From G039029935 sp039029935 (GTDB taxonomy: Bacteria > Chloroflexota > Anaerolineae > Caldilineales > Caldilineaceae), in NCBI GenBank assembly GCA_039029935.1, contig JBCCFC010000408.1, forward strand, positions 1 to 10,122: a DNA stretch of 10,122 bases, written 5' to 3'. Below, in pieces: positions 5,553 through 10,122 of the stretch. The position numbers and the translations under genes were made by a program. The notes under the pieces were generated by a model. The model was given only the letters and a program-made list of their open reading frames with translations. It was not told the DNA's origin and ran no database searches. The stretch's first letter is position 1, and each line of letters begins with the position of its first letter.

Positions 5553-7736
5553 ATGGCTGATAATAGCATCAACGACATCTTTGACCATATGCCAGATGAT
5601 GAGTCTCGCAACGGTATGTCAAATCCAAGCATGCCGGAGAATGATACCGATCAGGCGTTTCAACAATTGTTTGCCCAAAATTTACCTCTCAAGCCCATGC
5701 CAGCAGCACTTGCATTGCAACTTAAGCAAGAGGTTTTGCAGGAAGTTGCCATGTTACGGGCTGATAGTACACAACAGGCCAACCATCGCTATGATATTGA
5801 CCGCGATGAGTCTAATTTGCGCAACCTTGATTTAAATCACCCGTTTCGCCGCTCACATCACAACGGGGTTTATCGCGGATACACAAATGGGTCTAATGGA
5901 TATCACAATGGGCATCCTAATGGCTCGACAAATGGTACTCGTAACGGGCATCATAATGGGTATTCTAATGGCACGCAAAATGGGGCGGGATATGCCCCTA
6001 TACCACCTGCCAACCATCGCGGGGCAACACAACCACAAACACCTGCCTATCGCGCACCATACAAACGGAGTCCCCGATTTGTATCGCCACCCACCAAAAA
6101 GCGTACTCAACCAACAACACATGGAAATCGGTTGCAGCACCTATTTGCCGATATCAACGCGGGGCTGACACAATTATTTGGCTCACCAGCCTTAAGCCTG
6201 ACCAGTGCCTGTGTGGTTTTATTGCTGTGCCTGCTTGCTGTGTCACAATTACGGCCTCAGCAAGCACCCAAGTTGGCACAGCCATCAGCCATTGAGCCAA
6301 TTACCGAGCTTGATTTGCCACCTGTTGCGACATTGATACCGACAAATAGTGGGATGGCCGTTGCCCTCAGCACACCCAATCAAAAGAATGCGAATAGTGA
6401 TATTGATTTGATGACACCGACGTCTACGGCAATCGAAAATTTGATAGTTGTCAACTTGCCAACAGCGACTAGCCCAGCCTATGACGACCCTACTACCGTT
6501 CCACAGGCAATGACGGCGGTGGAGAATGTCGCAACATCTGTGCCTATGCCAACAAGCCCATCTGAAATTGTCTTGCAGCCAACACCACGTCCGTCGCCAA
6601 CTGTACCGCCTGTAAATAATGAGGCTCCTACAGCAGCAGTAGCTGAAATTGTCCCGAATCCAGTTGTTGAGCAGGATGAACCAGTCAAACCTGTGGAAAA
6701 ACAAGTTGTCGCTCCAAAGCCAATTGAACCACAGTTACCTAACCCCACTCAGAATCAACCGCAGGTGCAACCTCTAGCACAAGTGCAACCGACTGTGCCA
6801 GTGCAACCGACAGTGCAACCGCAACCGACTGCGCAACCGCAACCGACGGTGCAGCCGCAGCCCCAGTCACAACAGCAACAATCTGAGGAGCAATTCGATA
6901 GCCCATCCGAACCAGTGCGGTCTGAGCCAACATCAACATGGACGCCTATGCCAACAAGTGCGCCGCTAGATGAATTGGTTGTGGATGCGCCTTCTGTACT
7001 GGAAGAAGGCGTTGGGTCATTAGTAGTGGGGTCGCACGAAGGCGAAAGTCCTCAAAATGAAGAGATAACGACGCCATCAGAGGCATCTCAGCCAGTTGCA
7101 CAACCTACATCCACACCGACAGTGACATTACTACCGCCGACAGCCGCGCCATTGCCAACGGCCACGTTCACGCCATTACCACCGCCGACAGCCGCGCCAT
7201 TGCCAACGGCCACATTCACGCCATTACCACCGCCAACGGCAATCCCCACCGCAACGCCAATCCCAACGATTGCGCCAACAGCGACGCCATTGCCAACAGC
7301 AACACCTGTGCCAACCTTGCCACCGCCGACAGCAACATCTATACCAACACAGGTTCCAACACAGGTTCCAACGCTGGCACCAACGGCGACACAATTGCCG
7401 GAAGCACCCGCATTCCTACCTGGTCCTGAAAATGACGATGCACCGCCGCCCAATGCACCGGAACCGACTGCCACCCCCATTTATATTGAGCTACCCACGC
7501 GGCAGCCTGATGTTGCACCGACATTTACGCCGCTACCGCCGCCAATCGTCCCACCAACCGCAGTGCCTCCAACAGAAGCCCCGCCAACAGAAGCCCCACC
7601 AACAGCAGTCCCACCGACAGCAGTGCCTCCAACCGTTGTACCAACATCTCCACCTGTATTAATTCCGGTGGATCAGCCTGCTGACCCAGCGAAGAAGCCT
7701 GTTGATCTTCTTGGAAATCCTGAAGCTGAAAAGTAG
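5553..7736 (+). CDS. Single-pass membrane anti-sigma-like protein with long Pro/Thr-rich outer region
   Basis: A 727-residue protein, probably holding the upstream sigma factor at the membrane. Residues 1-75 include LPLKPMPAALALQLKQEVL (44-62), resembling the short amphipathic start of Chloroflexota anti-sigma proteins; there is no His-Cys-Cys zinc motif. Residues 101-144 carry Asn-Gly repeats. Arg/Lys-rich residues (167-184) precede one transmembrane helix (about 212-232), which gives cytoplasm-in topology. The remaining ~495 residues are disordered and dominated by Pro, Thr, Gln, Ala and Val, with three repeat blocks: QPT/QPQ, a 16-residue PPTAAPLPTATFTPLP repeat and PPTxx pentads. They may act as a wall-spanning, possibly glycosylated stalk. 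The frame is open from a TTG at 5514 that overlaps the sigma gene, but ATG at 5553 (MADNSIND) is the more natural start; neither has a clear Shine-Dalgarno. The anti-sigma role is inferred mainly from position and topology; a surface protein is the alternative. Confidence 0.7.
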   Translation: MADNSINDIFDHMPDDESRNGMSNPSMPENDTDQAFQQLFAQNLPLKPMPAALALQLKQEVLQEVAMLRADSTQQANHRYDIDRDESNLRNLDLNHPFRRSHHNGVYRGYTNGSNGYHNGHPNGSTNGTRNGHHNGYSNGTQNGAGYAPIPPANHRGATQPQTPAYRAPYKRSPRFVSPPTKKRTQPTTHGNRLQHLFADINAGLTQLFGSPALSLTSACVVLLLCLLAVSQLRPQQAPKLAQPSAIEPITELDLPPVATLIPTNSGMAVALSTPNQKNANSDIDLMTPTSTAIENLIVVNLPTATSPAYDDPTTVPQAMTAVENVATSVPMPTSPSEIVLQPTPRPSPTVPPVNNEAPTAAVAEIVPNPVVEQDEPVKPVEKQVVAPKPIEPQLPNPTQNQPQVQPLAQVQPTVPVQPTVQPQPTAQPQPTVQPQPQSQQQQSEEQFDSPSEPVRSEPTSTWTPMPTSAPLDELVVDAPSVLEEGVGSLVVGSHEGESPQNEEITTPSEASQPVAQPTSTPTVTLLPPTAAPLPTATFTPLPPPTAAPLPTATFTPLPPPTAIPTATPIPTIAPTATPLPTATPVPTLPPPTATSIPTQVPTQVPTLAPTATQLPEAPAFLPGPENDDAPPPNAPEPTATPIYIELPTRQPDVAPTFTPLPPPIVPPTAVPPTEAPPTEAPPTAVPPTAVPPTVVPTSPPVLIPVDQPADPAKKPVDLLGNPEAEK
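5901..5984 (+). repeat. 12-bp coding repeat giving xxNG tetrads
   Basis: Seven consecutive 12-bp units encode YHNG, HPNG, STNG, TRNG, HHNG, YSNG and TQNG (residues 117-144 of the membrane protein). Looser NG pairs precede them at residues 104, 112 and 115. The Asn-Gly codons are the constant part (AAT/AAC GGN) and the first two codons vary. The block lies on the cytoplasmic side, between the putative sigma-binding head and the membrane helix. Confidence 0.85.
7133..7228 (+). repeat. 48-bp direct repeat in the Pro/Thr-rich stalk
   Basis: Two nearly identical 48-bp copies (7133-7180 and 7181-7228) each encode the 16-residue unit PPTAAPLPTATFTPLP. They differ by a silent change in the Thr-Phe codons (ACG/ACA). 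A third unit begins at 7229 but diverges after PPTA into shorter PTATP-type repeats. Such near-identity points to recent duplication by slippage or recombination. Confidence 0.88.
7551..7640 (+). repeat. 15-bp coding repeat giving PPTxx pentads
   Basis: Six in-frame 15-bp units encode PPTAV, PPTEA, PPTEA, PPTAV, PPTAV and PPTVV near the C-terminus of the stalk. Codon differences between copies are mostly at third positions, so this block is somewhat older than the 48-bp repeat or under selection for the peptide. Confidence 0.85.
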
Positions 7737-7798
7737 TCCGTTGTTGGTTCTGTTGTGAAAATCTACCAAGGCAAATCTTGCTAAGGATTAGGGAGCAA

Positions 7799-7852
7799 AA
7801 ACCCATAACCGTATCATGCCTGTGAAACCAGGCATGATACGGTTATGGGTTT
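7799..7852. terminator. Bidirectional terminator: perfect 24-bp-stem hairpin
   Basis: The arms 7799-7822 and 7829-7852 are exact reverse complements, with loop TGAAAC. The hairpin lies between convergent genes: 62 bases after the membrane protein stop and 16 bases after the aldolase stop on the other strand. Reading the minus strand, the stem ends in a run of five T before GCTCCC; reading plus, TTTATTT follows. The minus-strand U-tract is the better one. The stem is far longer than an average intrinsic terminator. Confidence 0.85.
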
Positions 7853-7868
7853 ATTTCTATTTGCGCTC

Positions 7869-8537
7869 CTAACCACGTCTTGCTTCACGCACCACCTTGA
7901 CATACGCCGCTGCCTGCGCCGTCAACTTGCTCCATTCCTTCTGCGCAACCCACTGTTTGTTGACGAGGTTGCTGCCGGCACCGATAGCGACTGCACCGTT
8001 GCGGATAAAATCGCCTGCATTGTCCAAACTCACGCCACCCGTTGGCATCAGCCGTAGATGTGGTAATGGCGCGAGAATATCTTTGAAATAGATAGGACCA
8101 AACGCACGGGCGGGAAAAACTTTAACCACACTGGCTCCGGCGACCCACGCAGCCTGTATTTCGCTGGGCGTCAATGCACCGGGCATGATGGGGACGTCGT
8201 TGTCAAGACAAAAAGCAATTGTGTCCATATCGGTGATGGGCGAGACAACAAACTGCGCACCCACCTCAATGGCAGACCACGCCTGCTGTGCATTGGTGAC
8301 AGACCCCATGCCAATAACGGCGCGCCCTTCATCAAAGGCAGGCACAGCTTTGCGGATTTGTTCAACCGCATCAACGGCACCAGGACTGGTCATAGTCAAC
8401 TCCACAGCCGTGATGCCGCCCTTGAGCAACGCCCGCGCCATGTCTACCGCCCCCTTGGCATTGGGTAAGCGCACAACAGGGACAACACCACCCTGACACA
8501 TAATATCAACGATCTGTTTTGATTCAAGATTCGACAA
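7869..8537 (-). CDS. eda: Class I KDPG/KHG aldolase (Eda family)
   Basis: A 222-residue TIM-barrel aldolase that cleaves 2-keto-3-deoxy sugar acids (or their 6-phosphates) to pyruvate plus an aldehyde. Family signatures in order: VVPVVR (18-23), AVELTMTSP with Glu46, the acid/base residue position; GMGSVTNAQQA (76-86); FVVSP (96-100); PGALTPSE (119-126); VVKVFPA with Lys139, the Schiff-base lysine; FGPIYFKDILAPLP (146-159); MPTGGV (164-169). Length fits the family. An open frame extends upstream to 8633, but those 32 residues are translated octamer repeats; the TTG at 8537 has AAAAGGAG eight bases upstream and begins where homology-like sequence starts. It lies 112 bp downstream of the glucarate dehydratase on the same strand and is probably cotranscribed. 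True substrate (KDPG, 2-keto-4-hydroxyglutarate, a phosphogalactonate or 5-dehydro-4-deoxyglucarate) cannot be read from sequence alone. Confidence 0.9.
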   Translation of the reverse strand: MSNLESKQIVDIMCQGGVVPVVRLPNAKGAVDMARALLKGGITAVELTMTSPGAVDAVEQIRKAVPAFDEGRAVIGMGSVTNAQQAWSAIEVGAQFVVSPITDMDTIAFCLDNDVPIMPGALTPSEIQAAWVAGASVVKVFPARAFGPIYFKDILAPLPHLRLMPTGGVSLDNAGDFIRNGAVAIGAGSNLVNKQWVAQKEWSKLTAQAAAYVKVVREARRG

Positions 8538-8545
8538 AAGATTTG

Positions 8546-8553
8546 CTCCTTTT
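8546..8553 (-). promoter_or_regulatory. Shine-Dalgarno deciding the TTG start of the aldolase
   Basis: Minus-strand AAAAGGAG lies eight bases before TTG (8537). It touches the end of the octamer array at 8553, so the repeats form the leader immediately upstream of the ribosome binding site. Confidence 0.8.
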
Positions 8554-8616
8554 GAAGAGTTGAAAGGTGGAAAAGTGGAAAGGTTGAAGAGTTGAAAGGT
8601 TGAAGGGTTGAAGAGC
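8553..8616. repeat. Array of eight degenerate octamers (KGAARRGT)
   Basis: On the + strand eight consecutive 8-bp units read TGAAGAGT, TGAAAGGT, GGAAAAGT, GGAAAGGT, TGAAGAGT, TGAAAGGT, TGAAGGGT and TGAAGAGC. In the mRNA (minus strand) this is a pyrimidine-rich CUUUCAAC-type leader in front of the aldolase ribosome binding site. Because the period is 8 and not a multiple of 3, copy-number change would shift any reading frame, which argues that it is non-coding. Confidence 0.9.
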
Positions 8617-8622
8617 TTACTC

Positions 8623-8646
8623 CATCTCCCCATCTCCCCATCCCCT
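8623..8646. repeat. Three octamers CATCTCCC just after the dehydratase stop
   Basis: CATCTCCC at 8623-8630 and 8631-8638, then CATCCCCT at 8639-8646: a second 8-bp-period array of different sequence and opposite strand bias (purine-rich on the minus strand, GGGAGATG). Together with 8553-8616 it fills nearly the whole dehydratase-aldolase spacer. Confidence 0.8.
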
Positions 8647-8649
8647 CTT

Positions 8650-9936
8650 CTACCACCTTAATGCTTTAAACGTCCACCCCGGTTCGACCTTTTGCATTTC
8701 GATTTCGTCATTGCGTTCGGTCAATCCACATGCCTTGTATTGCTCGTGAAGCGATGCGAGCGCGTCTCGGTCAAGTTCGATGCCTAGCCCTGGCTCATCT
8801 GAAATCACAATCGCACCCTCGTCAAAGGTCATGCGACCACCGACGATGACCTCTTCGGATTGCCAAGGATAGTGGGTGTCACAGGCGTAGGTGAGGTTGG
8901 GGACGGCGGCGGCGAGATGTGCCATTGCCGCCAGTGAGATGCCGACATGACTGTTGGAGTGCATAGACATGCCTCTATCAAAGGTGCGGCAGATGCGCGC
9001 CAACTCGATGGATGAACGCAGGCCACCCCAGAAGTGATGATCGCTGAGGATGATGTCCTCGGAGCCATGTTGGATGCTGCCTGGAATGTCCTCAAAGGAG
9101 GTGGTACACATGTTGGTCGCCATTGGGATATTCAGTGCAGCACCGACCTTTGCCATGTTTTCCTGCCCACGCACAGGGTCTTCGTAATATTCCAACACAC
9201 CTTCCATCTTGCGTCCCCACTCGATGGCGGTTTCGACGCCCCAGATGGCGTTGGGGTCAAGACGAAGGGGCATTTCTGAGCCAAAGGCTTCGTGCATTGC
9301 CAGAATCGATGCTACTTCGTCGGCAGGCGGCAGCGCACCGCCCTTGAGCTTGATTGATTTGAAGCCAAACTCATCACACATGGCCTTTGCTTGGGCCACA
9401 ATTTCATCCGGCGTGAGTCCTGATGCCTGTCGTGCTGCTGCCCAACCAGTGGCGTTGGGGTCTGTACCAAAGCCCAACTTCCCGCCTGCACCTTCATATT
9501 TGAAGAAGAGATAGGCTGAGAAGTCCACGCGGTCACGTGCTTTGCCACCCAACAGGTCTACAACAGGACGCCCCGTTGCCTTGCCCATGATATCAAAACA
9601 GGCAACTTCGATGGCACTGTAAACATGCACATGACGACGCTTGTCCCAGGGTGACTCGCCACGAGCTTCAGCTGAATCGACACCAAAGCGGTCGCGCAGT
9701 TCTTGCTCAATAGCGTTGAGTTGGAAGGGGTCTTTGCCAATGACCACTTCGCGCGCCGCTTCCAACGCTTGCGTGGTATCAACACTGCCCGGTACTTCAC
9801 CAAGTCCATAGATATCATCGTCAGTCACAATTTCGACAATGGTGCGTAGGGCATAGGGCGCGTGTAAACCCGCCGCGTTGAGTAATGGTGGGTCGGTAAT
9901 GGCGATTGGTGTGATGTGCATGTCTGTGATGCGCAT
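8650..9936 (-). CDS. gudD: Glucarate dehydratase-like enzyme (enolase superfamily)
   Basis: A 428-residue cytosolic enzyme. Glucarate dehydratases remove water from D-glucarate (and L-idarate) to give 5-dehydro-4-deoxy-D-glucarate. The N-terminal capping domain (about 1-130) starts MRITDMHITPIAITDPPLLNAAG. The barrel carries the expected set: IKLKGG with Lys196/Lys198 (base), LDPNAIW with metal ligand Asp227, YEDP with Glu252, MATNM with Asn275 in the third metal position typical of glucarate dehydratases, SDHHFWGG with Asp299, and HSNSH with His326 as the likely catalytic His, paired with Asp299. The end (WQ at 358-359, C-terminal cap) is complete. ATG at 9936 was chosen over the longer frame to 9975 because AAGGAG lies six bases upstream. 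E. coli GudD is slightly longer (446 residues). Galactarate or another diacid sugar remains possible as substrate. The downstream aldolase fits sugar-acid catabolism. Confidence 0.88.
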   Translation of the reverse strand: MRITDMHITPIAITDPPLLNAAGLHAPYALRTIVEIVTDDDIYGLGEVPGSVDTTQALEAAREVVIGKDPFQLNAIEQELRDRFGVDSAEARGESPWDKRRHVHVYSAIEVACFDIMGKATGRPVVDLLGGKARDRVDFSAYLFFKYEGAGGKLGFGTDPNATGWAAARQASGLTPDEIVAQAKAMCDEFGFKSIKLKGGALPPADEVASILAMHEAFGSEMPLRLDPNAIWGVETAIEWGRKMEGVLEYYEDPVRGQENMAKVGAALNIPMATNMCTTSFEDIPGSIQHGSEDIILSDHHFWGGLRSSIELARICRTFDRGMSMHSNSHVGISLAAMAHLAAAVPNLTYACDTHYPWQSEEVIVGGRMTFDEGAIVISDEPGLGIELDRDALASLHEQYKACGLTERNDEIEMQKVEPGWTFKALRW

Positions 9937-9942
9937 GGTTTT

Positions 9943-9948
9943 CTCCTT
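9943..9948 (-). promoter_or_regulatory. Shine-Dalgarno deciding the start of the dehydratase
   Basis: Minus-strand AAGGAG is followed by AAAACC and the ATG at 9936, a six-base spacing. This rules in favour of the internal ATG over the upstream in-frame Met at 9975. Confidence 0.85.
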
Positions 9949-9993
9949 GTCACAAATATGGTATACAGAGCACATGCTACCAGTTCCTCAGCT

Positions 9994-10010
9994 CCAAAGT
10001 TTAAATTTGG
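9994..10010. promoter_or_regulatory. Operator-like 17-bp near-palindrome upstream of the dehydratase
   Basis: CCAAAGTTTAAATTTGG is symmetric except for one mismatched pair and the centre. It lies about 60 bases before the dehydratase start, where a repressor of a catabolic operon would bind. A partly overlapping TTGTACACCAA on the minus strand (10007-10017) is one base short of the TNGTnnnACNA pattern used by FadR-type GntR regulators. No regulator gene is in the window, so this is a suggestion only. Confidence 0.3.
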
Positions 10011-10122
10011 TGTACAAGTCCCCCACAATGCACTCCATACACTGAATCTTGATCACCTTCATGACTGTAATCTATGGCATGAAGCAATTGATAAGGAATT
10101 TGATTCAATTAATACATTAAAA

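Noticed and set aside
7088..7480. Minus-strand Gly/Val/Ala-rich open frame opposite the stalk region
   Set aside because: It is the antisense of the PT repeat block; its VAVG pattern follows from the repeats on the coding strand.
9959..9987. ECF-type promoter (GGAAC on the minus strand at 9983-9987) linking the sigma factor to the dehydratase operon
   Set aside because: Only the -35-like pentamer is present, no matching -10 motif is clear, and the sigma gene's own upstream region lacks GGAAC.

Overview
The window looks like a chromosomal segment from a member of the Chloroflexota (an uncultured Anaerolineae/Caldilineae-like bacterium is my best guess). The clues are a membrane anti-sigma-like protein with a very long Pro/Thr-rich outer region full of PTATP-type repeats, a GT39-like multi-spanning glycosyltransferase, intergenic arrays of short degenerate octamers, and mostly Shine-Dalgarno-poor starts. 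This placement is inference from style, not from a marker gene.

Layout. Positions 1-519 hold no gene I can support. Positions 520-744 are a 2.8-copy tandem array of an 81-bp unit built from nested inverted repeats, followed by a 17-bp direct duplication that runs into the start of the first gene. On the + strand follow a GT-C (family 39-like) membrane glycosyltransferase (770-2596), a UbiA-superfamily prenyltransferase-like membrane protein with altered Asp motifs (2779-3828, with a plausible sigma-70 promoter in front), and a two-helix membrane protein of unknown function (3897-4514). A 464-bp AT-rich intergenic region with several dyads precedes an ECF-type sigma factor (4979-5533, TTG start with a strong Shine-Dalgarno). 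Nineteen bases after it comes a single-pass membrane protein (5553-7736) with a short cytoplasmic head, an Asn-Gly tetrad repeat and a ~500-residue Pro/Thr/Gln-rich outer region. It is the likely partner anti-sigma factor.

A perfect 24-bp-stem hairpin (7799-7852) separates this block from a convergent minus-strand pair: a glucarate dehydratase of the enolase superfamily (8650-9936) and, downstream in the same direction, an Eda-type KDPG/KHG aldolase (7869-8537). The 112 bp between them consist almost wholly of 8-bp repeats that end exactly at the aldolase ribosome binding site. Both enzymes start at internal codons chosen by clear Shine-Dalgarno sequences.

How the parts fit. The minus-strand pair suggests sugar-acid catabolism: glucarate is dehydrated to 5-dehydro-4-deoxyglucarate, then an aldolase step yields pyruvate. 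The sigma/anti-sigma pair forms a cell-envelope signalling unit. The three membrane genes upstream look like lipid or polyprenyl-linked glycan functions, but no sequence evidence ties them to the sigma unit. I found no defence system, CRISPR, RNA gene or intact mobile element. The most unusual material is non-coding or repetitive: the 81-bp multi-hairpin array, the octamer array at a ribosome binding site, and the repeat-built anti-sigma-like protein.
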